DNA of 5,815 nt from Candidatus Woesearchaeota archaeon (GTDB lineage: Archaea; Nanobdellota; Nanobdellia; Woesearchaeales; UBA525), in the NCBI GenBank assembly GCA_013331575.1, contig DUGD01000041.1, forward strand, positions 1 through 5,815, in the 5' to 3' direction. The notes beneath the pieces are model-generated. The model had not been told where the DNA came from and made no database searches. It worked only from the letters and a program-made list of their open reading frames with translations. Shown here one piece after another: positions 1-4,774 of the stretch (position 1 is the stretch's first letter; the number at the start of each line of letters is the position of its first letter). A program made the position numbers and the translations under genes.

Positions 1-354
1 GCCGCAGTTGATGTCGAAGCCGATACCGCCGGGGCTGATGATGCCGGATACCGGGTCGAATGCTGCCACGCCGCCGATGCAAAAGCCGTACCCTTGATGC
101 GCATCAGGCATGACGAAGCTCGCGCCGACGATGCCGGGGAGCGCAGCGACGTTGCACGCTTGGCGCAGGCTATCGTCGGTCTGGAGCTGCGGGATGAGCG
201 TGTCGTTCGAGAAAATCTTGACGGGCACGCGCATCTTGCCGCTCTGCGCTATCGTGAAAAGCGTGGGTCCTGTCTTCTCCACTATCGGCGGCGGCATGCC
301 GCTGAATCGGACCTTCGGCTCATCGCCTTGGTTGAAATCGAACTCTTCTACCAT
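1..354 (-). CDS. rtcB: RtcB family RNA-splicing ligase, N-terminal part (cut by window edge)
   Basis: RtcB is the GTP- and Mn-dependent ligase that joins 2',3'-cyclic phosphate and 5'-OH RNA ends, in archaea mainly tRNA exon halves after intron removal. The minus strand reads 118 codons from ATG at 354 to the window edge without a stop. Visible family motifs are [13 protein letters not shown] (about residues 63-75), [11 protein letters not shown] (81-91), IGGVAAFD (93-100) and [13 protein letters not shown] (106-118). Asp114 and Cys117 in the last motif match the Asp/Cys metal ligands of the family. The roughly 40-residue lead before the RVPVKIF segment resembles the short N-terminal extension of archaeal RtcB. 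The histidine cluster and guanylated His lie outside the window. The start is supported by a TATA-like box about 30 nt upstream and by the lack of a Shine-Dalgarno. One oddity is GFCIGG where I recall GFPIGG. Confidence 0.96.
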   Translation of the reverse strand, partial: MVEEFDFNQGDEPKVRFSGMPPPIVEKTGPTLFTIAQSGKMRVPVKIFSNDTLIPQLQTDDSLRQACNVAALPGIVGASFVMPDAHQGYGFCIGGVAAFDPVSGIISPGGIGFDINCG

Positions 355-379
355 TGTGCTATTTCGAAGTCCAGCGGTG

Positions 380-387
380 TTTTTAAA
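380..387 (-). promoter_or_regulatory. TATA box of rtcB
   Basis: The minus strand reads TTTAAAAA, centred about 30 nt before the rtcB ATG at 354. With the usual archaeal TATA-to-start distance of about 26 nt, transcription would begin within a few bases of the ATG, giving a nearly leaderless mRNA. There is no Shine-Dalgarno between box and start. rtcB is therefore probably transcribed separately from the upstream gene at 460-900. Confidence 0.6.
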
Positions 388-425
388 GGCTGTGGACGAG
401 ATGAGCGCGGCAGCTATATCTCAAG

Positions 426-461
426 AACACTATATCTTGTCAGCAGCGATGTTACAGTGTT
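426..461 (-). terminator. Inverted repeat overlapping the stop codon of the 460-900 gene; possible 3'-end hairpin
   Basis: Bases 453-461 and 426-434 are complementary over 9 positions (as minus-strand RNA AACACUGUA with UAUAGUGUU, one G-U pair), with a loop of 18 nt. The 5' arm overlaps the stop codon of the small protein gene. It could mark the 3' end of that transcript or bind a factor between it and the rtcB promoter. No T-run follows, so calling it a terminator is tentative. Confidence 0.3.
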
Positions 462-900
462 ACAAACCGAATCTCGCGCGGAGCTCTTGCTCTCGCGCAG
501 ATTGTTGTCTGGCTATTTCGCGTCTTCGTTCTGCAGCAGCAACTTCTGCGGCTTTGGACGCCTTCTTGTAGAGCTGGTCGAAGTGTGTCTCCCATGTGCC
601 AGGCACATACGCACAGATTGTGCTGCCCCCTGAGTCGAACACGACGTTTCCCTTGTACGTGACAGTAGTTCCGTATCCAGCGGCCATTCCGTCGCTACCG
701 TTATCCTCCCAAGAAGTATCTCTGATATCAAACGTTGAGTCTTTGTAGATGCCAGTGGATGATTTAGTGCTGCCTTCTCTCTTCGTTGAATAATTGCCCA
801 AATATCTCGCGATAGTCGATGCTTTCGAACCGATGTTCTTTTTCTCAGCCTCTTTCTTTCGCATTGCGATGAGTTGTTCAAGTGATGGAGTGGTTGCCAT
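460..900 (-). CDS. Unrecognised 146-residue protein with a charged C-terminal helix
   Basis: I do not recognise this protein. The N-terminal 25 residues are basic and probably helical, followed by a Ser/Thr/Gly/Lys-rich stretch (about 34-60). A compact core at about 75-112 reads like a short beta hairpin, with GTTVTYKGNVVFDSGG followed by ICAYVPGTWETHFDQLY. The tail (about 113-142) is an Ala/Glu/Arg helix likely to form a coiled coil. It has no signal peptide or membrane segment and only one Cys (residue 96). A TATA box centred 27 nt before ATG 900 supports both the gene and the start, and implies a leaderless mRNA. Codon use differs from the neighbours: lower GC, with arginine frequently AGA instead of CGC. 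That suggests recent acquisition or relaxed expression. rtcB follows on the same strand after 105 nt but has its own promoter. Confidence 0.8.
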   Translation of the reverse strand: MATTPSLEQLIAMRKKEAEKKNIGSKASTIARYLGNYSTKREGSTKSSTGIYKDSTFDIRDTSWEDNGSDGMAAGYGTTVTYKGNVVFDSGGSTICAYVPGTWETHFDQLYKKASKAAEVAAAERRREIARQQSAREQELRARFGL

Positions 901-923
901 GCAGCGTGGGAGTCTCGTCTATT

Positions 924-930
924 TTTTATA
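924..930 (-). promoter_or_regulatory. TATA box of the 460-900 gene
   Basis: The minus strand reads TATAAAA followed by further A residues, centred about 27 nt before ATG 900, so transcription should start at or next to the start codon. It lies back to back with the plus-strand TATA at 945-951. The two divergent units therefore share one short control region. Confidence 0.7.
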
Positions 931-944
931 GGTTTAGTTGTTGC

Positions 945-951
945 TTATAAA
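945..951 (+). promoter_or_regulatory. TATA box of RNA copy B
   Basis: TTATAAA on the plus strand, the same 7-mer as the SRP54 promoter box. The usual spacing puts the start site at about 974, two bases before the closing helix of the structured RNA (976). No protein-coding frame follows on this strand, so the box argues for a non-coding transcript reading rightward. Confidence 0.55.
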
Positions 952-973
952 CAGGCATCCGTCGATGTACTTT

Positions 974-1086
974 TCTCGCCGCGGCGGATATACTGCTCTC
1001 TCATCGCAGACCTGTCTCGCCGCTCACAGTTGCTTCGGCATTAGCCTCGCAAGTTCGCGGCTCAGATTTACGCCAAGGCGGCGATC
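974..1086 (+). ncRNA. Candidate structured RNA, copy B
   Basis: This is one of three related intergenic sequences. Proposed fold: closing helix P1a 976-982 with 1078-1084 (TCGCCGC/GCGGCGA), and P1b GGCG 983-986 with CGCC 1071-1074 behind a three-base AAG bulge (1075-1077). Next comes a large asymmetric internal loop with conserved ATATACT and TGTCTC flanking a variable segment. P2 is GCCGC 1019-1023 with GCGGC 1057-1061, followed by an internal loop TCAC/C. P3 is AGTTGC 1028-1033 with GCAAGTT 1049-1055 (one bulged A). The tip is GGC-ATTA-GCC (1037-1046). Copy A changes P1a and P2 on both strands so that pairing is kept. A TATA box at 945-951 predicts a start at about 974. The 3' end is set by the closing helix; I see no T-run. 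It matches no RNA class I know: not tRNA, 5S, SRP RNA, or C/D sRNA. Confidence 0.6.
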
Positions 1087-1107
1087 TACACTATAGCGAA
1101 TGAGACT

Positions 1108-1133
1108 ATCAACTAGTCCACCATCAACTAGTC
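1108..1133. repeat. Two direct copies of ATCAACTAGTC, period 15
   Basis: The 11-mer ATCAACTAGTC occurs at 1108-1118 and 1123-1133. Each contains the palindrome ACTAGT, and GTCTAC recurs at 1131 and 1161. They lie in the AT-richer gap between RNA copy B and the end of the convergent nuclease gene. They may be a binding site or replication-slippage product; no function can be assigned. Confidence 0.55.
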
Positions 1134-1169
1134 TACTGGAAAAGCACCTACGAGTAACGAGTCTACAAG

Positions 1170-1174
1170 AAAAA
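1170..1174 (-). terminator. Oligo-T terminator of the RecB-like nuclease gene
   Basis: The minus strand has TTTTT about 20 nt after the TGA stop at 1195-1197. Archaeal RNA polymerase terminates at such runs without needing a hairpin. The run is short, so the call is modest. Confidence 0.4.
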
Positions 1175-1194
1175 TCTACTAGAAGAATATTCCT

Positions 1195-2097
1195 TCAGCC
1201 CTTTCGTCCTATCCTGACAAATGTGTTCGGCTTGCTCTCCGTGTCGAATTCCTGTATCGTCTTGTTGAAGCACGTGTCGTAGAACTCGCACTGCCCCGTG
1301 CTCCATTTGCACAGCGGCGTCACTTTCTTCGGGTAATCCTTGATGTCCTTCGTGCGCGTGTTGAGGTGGATTGCGTTGCATTCGAAGCGTGCTGCCTCGA
1401 CCATCTCGCGCGTGACGGGGATGCGCAGCTCCTGTCCGTGCTTGAGGAAGAAGACGCCGACCTCGTCGGGGACTCGCTCTATCTCCTCATATATCATGCT
1501 GTAGATGCCGAGCTGCAGACGGTACTCGTCCGTTATCTCGCACTTCTTACTCGTCTTGTAGTCGATGATGATGATCTTGTCCTGCTCGCGCTGTATCGCG
1601 TCCGCATAACCGCGCACGTTGTGCGACGGGCTGTGCAGTTCTACCTCGCGCTGCGGCTTGATGCGCATGAACGCGTCCTTGACCGAGACCGCGCCCTCTA
1701 TCTGCTGTTGCTGGATACGGTCAACGGTGTAGTGGAAGAAGTTGTTTATCATCACACGCGTCTCATCATAATACTTGGCGAGTTCGGATGACGAGAGGCC
1801 GAGCTCCGCGAGATCATCCTTGCTCTTCTCCCACTCCTTGCGGAACATCTCCTGCAAGATGACGCGCAGCGTGAAGAGAAAGCCGGCTTCCGGAATATTC
1901 GACATGTCGAGATCGTAGACATCCTCGAGGACCTTGTGCGCGATGCTTCCCCTGACGAGATGGATGCTGCGGCTCACCGGGAGTCTCGCGATGTAGCGGT
2001 AGTAGTACTTGCGCGGGCATTGCTTGTACATCAAGATGGACGATGGGGATTGCAATCTCCCCGGCTCGACCACGACCTCTTTGAGAAGCTCAGACAC
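1195..2097 (-). CDS. PD-(D/E)XK nuclease, RecB/Cas4-like, with predicted 4Fe-4S cluster
   Basis: A 300-residue stand-alone nuclease of the RecB-family exonuclease type. Motifs in order: CPRKYYYRY with Cys27; RGSIAHKVLEDVY with His54; VRGYADAI with Asp166; IIIIDYKTSKK with Asp179 and Lys181 (the D-x-K catalytic pair); QLGIYSMIY with Gln195 and Tyr199 (QxxxY motif). The C-terminal cysteines are Cys263-x6-Cys270-x5-Cys276. One early and three late cysteines are the pattern that holds a 4Fe-4S cluster in Cas4 and AddB-type nucleases. Expected activity is metal-dependent DNA exonuclease or endonuclease in repair. No cas gene or CRISPR array is visible, so I do not call it Cas4. It starts at GTG: no ATG, GTG or TTG lies in frame between the TATA box and this codon, and GGTGGT sits 5 nt before it. 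Inserted helices at about 70-150 are longer than in minimal Cas4. Confidence 0.9.
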   Translation of the reverse strand: MSELLKEVVVEPGRLQSPSSILMYKQCPRKYYYRYIARLPVSRSIHLVRGSIAHKVLEDVYDLDMSNIPEAGFLFTLRVILQEMFRKEWEKSKDDLAELGLSSSELAKYYDETRVMINNFFHYTVDRIQQQQIEGAVSVKDAFMRIKPQREVELHSPSHNVRGYADAIQREQDKIIIIDYKTSKKCEITDEYRLQLGIYSMIYEEIERVPDEVGVFFLKHGQELRIPVTREMVEAARFECNAIHLNTRTKDIKDYPKKVTPLCKWSTGQCEFYDTCFNKTIQEFDTESKPNTFVRIGRKG

Positions 2098-2102
2098 CTT
2101 GT

Positions 2103-2108
2103 ACCACC
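2103..2108 (-). promoter_or_regulatory. Shine-Dalgarno-like GGTGGT before a GTG start
   Basis: The minus strand reads GGTGGT, then 5 nt, then GTG. The TATA box at 2142-2148 predicts a leader of about 22 nt, unlike the other genes here. This site decides the start of the nuclease gene. It matches the usual GGAGG core imperfectly. Confidence 0.45.
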
Positions 2109-2141
2109 AATACCGCTGTTCTCGAGCAACCGCATCGAGAA

Positions 2142-2148
2142 TTTAAAA
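2142..2148 (-). promoter_or_regulatory. TATA box of the RecB-like nuclease gene
   Basis: The minus strand reads TTTTAAA, centred at 2145. The expected start site is about 2119, 22 nt before the GTG. It is divergent from the promoter at 2214-2220, with about 70 nt between the boxes. Confidence 0.6.
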
Positions 2149-2213
2149 GTATATGCCTGAGTGTTGGCCAGTGCTCGGGGCGATTACCACGGACATTGCT
2201 GCAGGAGAACTTA

Positions 2214-2220
2214 TTTAAAA
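2214..2220 (+). promoter_or_regulatory. TATA box of the 2243-3139 gene
   Basis: TTTAAAA centred at 2217, 26 nt before ATG 2243, predicting a leaderless transcript. A GGAGG-like stretch follows directly at 2220-2224 but is 18 nt from the ATG, too far for normal ribosome binding. Confidence 0.65.
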
Positions 2221-2242
2221 GGAGGCGACAGCAGGAAGCGCT

Positions 2243-3139
2243 ATGAGCCTACTGAGCCACTTTTTCGCTGATGACATGACCCGTGCGGAAGAGCTCGCGC
2301 GCGATGGACCGCTCCTCGCGTCCAGCATCAAACGCTATCTCGAATCGTTCGCCAAGAAATACGAGAGCGAAGAGGACCTACGTAAAGGCGGCGACGTGCA
2401 GCGCGTGCTCGCACGAGTGAGCATGGCGCTCGCGGACGAAGTCGCGGAGGTCCATGGCGCGGAACGTACGACGGAAGAGATCATCGCCGACCTCGACGCG
2501 ACGTCGCACCACCAGAAGCTCCGCGAGCTCGAGCACCTCCGTCTCACGCTCGGCAACGCCGCGACACAGGAACGCTACGCATACAAGCTCATGCACAAGC
2601 TCTACGGCATCCTCCTCGACGAGGCGCACATCGTCAAAGCGCTCGAGCGCGAGCCGGAGAACGCCACGCTGCGCGAAGGCCTCATCAGCCTCTTGCACCA
2701 AGAGGCGAAGATTGTTATCGAGCTCAAGAAACTACCTGACTTCGACGTGCTTTTCAAGAACCTAGCGCTCGGGACGCGGAGAAAACACGAACTCGACACG
2801 CATGAAAGGGAAGCGTCGGACGAGATCTACGAGCGCATGATGGACACGCGGGAGCTTGCGAACTGCAAAATGGAGGCGACGGCGCAGCACGATCTCTCCG
2901 AACTTACCGCGTGGGTGTTCAATAACCTCGATATCGTGGTAATGAACGCGGTGTATGGTGGAGCACTGTTACACCACAATTGCATGATCTTCGAGTATGT
3001 GAACAGCGACCTCTTCGAACGTTTCGTGCTGCGTGAAGCGAGAGAGGACTTCCCGAACCTCACGAACCAAGAGCTCAAGGTCTTCATCCACATCTTCCGC
3101 GACCTCTACAACACGAGGATAGAGCAGGACATGTACTAG
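2243..3139 (+). CDS. Unrecognised 298-residue, largely alpha-helical soluble protein
   Basis: I do not recognise this family. The protein is rich in Glu, Arg, Leu and Ala and reads as helix almost throughout. There is an N-terminal helical block (about 1-100, including VLARVSMALADEVAEVHG), a central block with YAYKLMHKLYGILLDEAHIV (about 112-131), and a KLPDFDVLFKNLALGTRRKHE segment (163-183). The C-terminal domain (about 218-298) is more hydrophobic, with LTAWVFNNLDIVVMNAVYGG and an aromatic-rich end. There is no signal peptide or clear membrane span, and only two cysteines (208, 247). Strong codon bias toward GCG, CTC, GAG and CGC like the repair and SRP genes marks it as a resident, expressed gene. 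The TATA-to-ATG spacing of 26 nt fixes the start. It is divergent from the nuclease gene, so co-regulation is possible. A DNA- or protein-binding role would be a guess. Confidence 0.85.
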   Translation: MSLLSHFFADDMTRAEELARDGPLLASSIKRYLESFAKKYESEEDLRKGGDVQRVLARVSMALADEVAEVHGAERTTEEIIADLDATSHHQKLRELEHLRLTLGNAATQERYAYKLMHKLYGILLDEAHIVKALEREPENATLREGLISLLHQEAKIVIELKKLPDFDVLFKNLALGTRRKHELDTHEREASDEIYERMMDTRELANCKMEATAQHDLSELTAWVFNNLDIVVMNAVYGGALLHHNCMIFEYVNSDLFERFVLREAREDFPNLTNQELKVFIHIFRDLYNTRIEQDMY

Positions 3140-3166
3140 AAATAGAAGAACAGATACAGGAATAAG

Positions 3167-3172
3167 AAAAAA
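3167..3172 (-). terminator. Oligo-T run downstream of RNA copy A
   Basis: Six A residues on the plus strand give TTTTTT on the minus strand, within GTCTTTTTTCTTATTCC. It lies about 32 nt past the 3' side of the copy A closing helix when copy A is read on the minus strand. No minus-strand protein gene ends here, so it fits termination of that RNA. It would not serve the plus-strand gene ending at 3139. Confidence 0.4.
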
Positions 3173-3203
3173 GACATCAATCATCAGTTTCTCGACAAAG
3201 AAT

Positions 3204-3300
3204 GCTGCCTTGGCGTGAATCCCGCGGGGCGAGTTTGCGAGGCAACAGCCGAAGCAACTGCGAGCCCCGAGACAACCCATGAGTATATGCGCCGCAGCGA
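3204..3300 (-). ncRNA. Candidate structured RNA, copy A
   Basis: Read on the minus strand this matches copy B at 72 of 86 positions in three ungapped blocks (17/19, 39/49, 16/18). Helices: P1a GCTGC 3298-3294 with GCAGC 3208-3204, where copy B has C-G instead of T-A. P1b is GGCG 3293-3290 with CGCC 3215-3212, with the same AAG bulge. P2 is GGGGC 3268-3264 with GCCCC 3230-3226, two base pairs changed on both sides relative to B. The internal loop is TCGC/C. P3 is AGTTGC 3259-3254 with GCAAACT 3238-3232. The tip is GGC-TGTT-GCC. The segment between ATATACT and TGTCTC is about 11 nt shorter than in B. No clear TATA box lies at the expected place (around 3325-3330), so it may be processed from a longer transcript or be silent. 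The orientation rests on homology with B and the minus-strand T-run. Confidence 0.55.
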
Positions 3301-3404
3301 AGTAATAACGACGGACGGAAAGGAGTAGTTGACTATCCTGGGAAACGCTTACCCATCAATCATGACATCCGAAAAGCGGAGAACGGAAAAGAATCCGGCC
3401 AAAC

Positions 3405-3412
3405 TTTTTAAA
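3405..3412 (+). promoter_or_regulatory. TATA box of the endonuclease IV gene
   Basis: TTTTTAAA, centred 27-28 nt before ATG 3436. This predicts transcription beginning at the start codon, and no Shine-Dalgarno is present. Confidence 0.65.
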
Positions 3413-3435
3413 GCCAGGGCGGCTGCACTGAACAC

Positions 3436-4311
3436 ATGGCGCAAGCGAAACAACCGGCGACTCCAACCCTCGGCATCCACTTAAGCATGGGCGGCGGGTC
3501 GCAGAAGGCAATCGAGTACGCCGCCGCGATGGGCTGCAAGACCGTGCAGATCTTCACGCACAACCCGCGCAGCTTCCAGTTCAAGCCGATTGTCAAGGTG
3601 GAGACGGACGCCATCAACGCGCTATGGAAAAAGCACGGCATCGGCCCGATATTCTCGCACTGCAACTACCTCATCAACCTCGGGACGACAGACAACGCGA
3701 TGTTCCACGCAAGCCTCGCAGCCGCAGAGAAAGAGCTCGAGTACGCCCGCGCATTCGGCTGCGATTACTTCGTGTTGCACGTCGGCAAGCACAAGGAGGC
3801 GAGCCTCGAGACGGGCATGCAGCAGGTCGCGAAAGCCATCAACAAGCTCGGCCCGGCATTCAGGAAGACGAACGTCACGCTGCTCCTCGAGACCGTCGCG
3901 GGGCAAGGCACCGAGATAGGCCGCTCGTTCGAAGAGATGGCACAGCTCATCGCGATGTTCGACAAGGAGGTGCAACCGTACATCGGAGTCTGTCTCGACA
4001 CATGCCACATCTTCGCCGCCGGCTACGACATCCGCACGAAAGAGGGCGTCGAGAAGGTCGTCCAGAACATCGAGATGACATTCGGCGCAGAATGCATCAG
4101 ACTCATCCATGTAAACGATAGCAAGGGGGCGTTAGGCGACAACCTCGACCGCCACGAGCACCTCGGCAAAGGACAGATTGGCGCCGCTGGTCTCAAGGCG
4201 TTCCTCACGCACCCGAAGATCAAGGGCATCCCGATGGCCATCGAGACACCGATCGACGATACAGCAGGACAAGAGGACGACTTCACGATACTCCAAGGAT
4301 TCTTCAAGTAA
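3436..4311 (+). CDS. nfo: Endonuclease IV (AP endonuclease, Nfo family)
   Basis: This enzyme cuts the DNA backbone 5' to abasic sites and removes blocked 3' ends in base excision repair, using a three-zinc centre in a TIM barrel. At 291 residues it is of normal length. All nine expected metal ligands can be matched to the E. coli set: His75 (in SHCNYLINLG), His115 (LHVGKH), Glu152 (LETVAGQGTEIG), Asp188 and His191 (CLDTCHIFAAGYD), His225 (IHVNDSKG), Asp238 and His240 (LDRHEHLGKGQIG), and Glu270 (AIETP). The N-terminal GIHLSMGGG strand starts the barrel. About 11 residues precede it. ATG 3436 is supported by the TATA spacing and by GC-rich codons from the start. It has its own promoter and hairpins follow its stop. 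A cytosolic, constitutively expressed repair enzyme is the simplest reading. Confidence 0.97.
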   Translation: MAQAKQPATPTLGIHLSMGGGSQKAIEYAAAMGCKTVQIFTHNPRSFQFKPIVKVETDAINALWKKHGIGPIFSHCNYLINLGTTDNAMFHASLAAAEKELEYARAFGCDYFVLHVGKHKEASLETGMQQVAKAINKLGPAFRKTNVTLLLETVAGQGTEIGRSFEEMAQLIAMFDKEVQPYIGVCLDTCHIFAAGYDIRTKEGVEKVVQNIEMTFGAECIRLIHVNDSKGALGDNLDRHEHLGKGQIGAAGLKAFLTHPKIKGIPMAIETPIDDTAGQEDDFTILQGFFK

Positions 4312-4327
4312 ACTCGTGCGCGACCAT

Positions 4328-4347
4328 CCGCCCGCTAAAGCAGGCGG
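4328..4347. repeat. GC-rich hairpin with TAAA loop after nfo
   Basis: CCGCC pairs with GGCGG and the inner GC with GC, with one C-A mismatch, around a TAAA loop. It starts 16 nt after the nfo stop. The 9-mer GCTAAAGCA in its loop recurs in the next hairpin at 4424-4432. It may act as a 3'-end or stability element for nfo mRNA or belong to a repeat family. Only a weak TTT follows. Confidence 0.55.
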
Positions 4348-4390
4348 CGTTTATCGCTCGCCTTCGGCTCGCTCGGAACGCACACTCGTA

Positions 4391-4462
4391 ACTCAGCGTT
4401 CGCGCTCTGCGATTCATCTCTGTGCTAAAGCACGGAGCATCCCCGCGAGGCGAACGCTGAGT
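4391..4462. repeat. 72-nt near-perfect long hairpin
   Basis: Arms 4391-4403 and 4450-4462 are a perfect 13-bp inverted repeat (ACTCAGCGTTCGC and its complement). Pairing continues inward with CTC 4405-4407/GAG 4447-4449 and GCG 4409-4411/CGC 4444-4446. After a small internal loop, an 8-bp stem 4418-4425/4430-4437 is capped by TAAA. There is no coding frame of note, no flanking duplication and no transposase, so it is either a REP/MITE-like palindromic repeat or a structured RNA. A smaller inverted repeat GCGTT 4347-4351/AACGC 4377-4381 fills the space before it. Confidence 0.65.
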
Positions 4463-4512
4463 GAACTTGAGAGAGTAGACTATTCTCTTATGAGAATCAT
4501 TTCTTTCCTTCT

Positions 4513-4616
4513 GCCGCGGTGAGCGTATTGCGTGTGCAACAGTGTTTCGGCGCTCGCAGTGGCGGGGGCCCTTTATCCCCACACTCGCGCCTCATGCACC
4601 ATACCAAGGCGCCGCG
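4513..4616 (+). ncRNA. Candidate structured RNA, copy C (diverged)
   Basis: This third family member has lower sequence identity but the same layout. P1a is GCCGC 4513-4517 with GCGCC 4609-4613 (one C-C mismatch). P1b is GGTG 4518-4521 with TACC 4602-4605, where C-G becomes T-A plus a G-T wobble. The AAG bulge is kept at 4606-4608. P2 is GGCGC 4549-4553 with GCGCC 4587-4591, a third version of the same helix. The internal loop TCGC 4554-4557 / C 4586 is retained. P3 is AGTG 4558-4561 with CACT 4582-4585, and the tip is rebuilt with GGGG/CCCC. A weak TATA-like CTTATGA lies at 4487-4493. It sits upstream of SRP54, but SRP54 has its own promoter at 4775-4781, so a leader riboswitch is unlikely. 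Confidence 0.45.
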
Positions 4617-4760
4617 AGTGATACGACGCGGCGCAGGAACGATAGTGACTGCGGCAGTCGCGTATCTCGGCCGCGTATCTGGCGGTGCTTCGTTTGCCGG
4701 AAACTATGGGGGTGGATTACTCAAATGCATTGTTGCTGACGATGATATCAAGAGAACCCA
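4617..4760. other. Spacer without a gene between RNA copy C and the SRP54 promoter
   Basis: No convincing reading frame is present here. A small hairpin GACTG-CGG-CAGTC lies at 4647-4659, a 9-bp direct repeat CGCGTATCT at 4659-4667 and 4672-4680, and a possible 6-bp stem TCTGGC/GCCGGA follows. I looked for SRP RNA, which would be apt beside SRP54, but found neither the GGAAG loop motif nor a long hairpin. Confidence 0.4.
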
Positions 4761-4772
4761 ATATCGCGATAT
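4761..4772. promoter_or_regulatory. Perfect 12-bp palindrome next to the SRP54 TATA box; candidate operator
   Basis: ATATCGCGATAT is a perfect palindrome ending two bases before the TTATAAA box, where the BRE element would lie. A further GATATC at 4744-4749 is 24 bp upstream of the GATATC that overlaps the palindrome edge (4768-4773). A dimeric regulator bound here could block or help TFB/TBP loading. The site itself is seen; its function is inferred. Confidence 0.4.
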
Positions 4773-4774
4773 CC

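Noticed and set aside
94..633. Plus-strand reading frames of 179 and 153 residues
   Set aside because: They lie antisense to rtcB and the 460-900 gene, have arginine/serine-rich low-complexity composition, and have no promoter.
974..1086. tRNA or 5S rRNA as identity of the RNA family
   Set aside because: No GGTTCGAATCC-type T arm, anticodon arm or CCA-end stem, and none of the conserved 5S loop sequences.
1195..2097. Annotation as CRISPR-associated Cas4
   Set aside because: No direct-repeat array or other cas gene in the window; the motifs fit the wider RecB-like family.
3622..4110. Minus-strand 162-residue frame and several other frames inside nfo
   Set aside because: They are shadows of a confidently identified endonuclease IV gene in GC-rich codons.
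4733..4744. CTGA followed by GATGA, resembling D'/C' boxes of a C/D guide RNA
   Set aside because: No matching upstream C box or downstream D box at workable distance.
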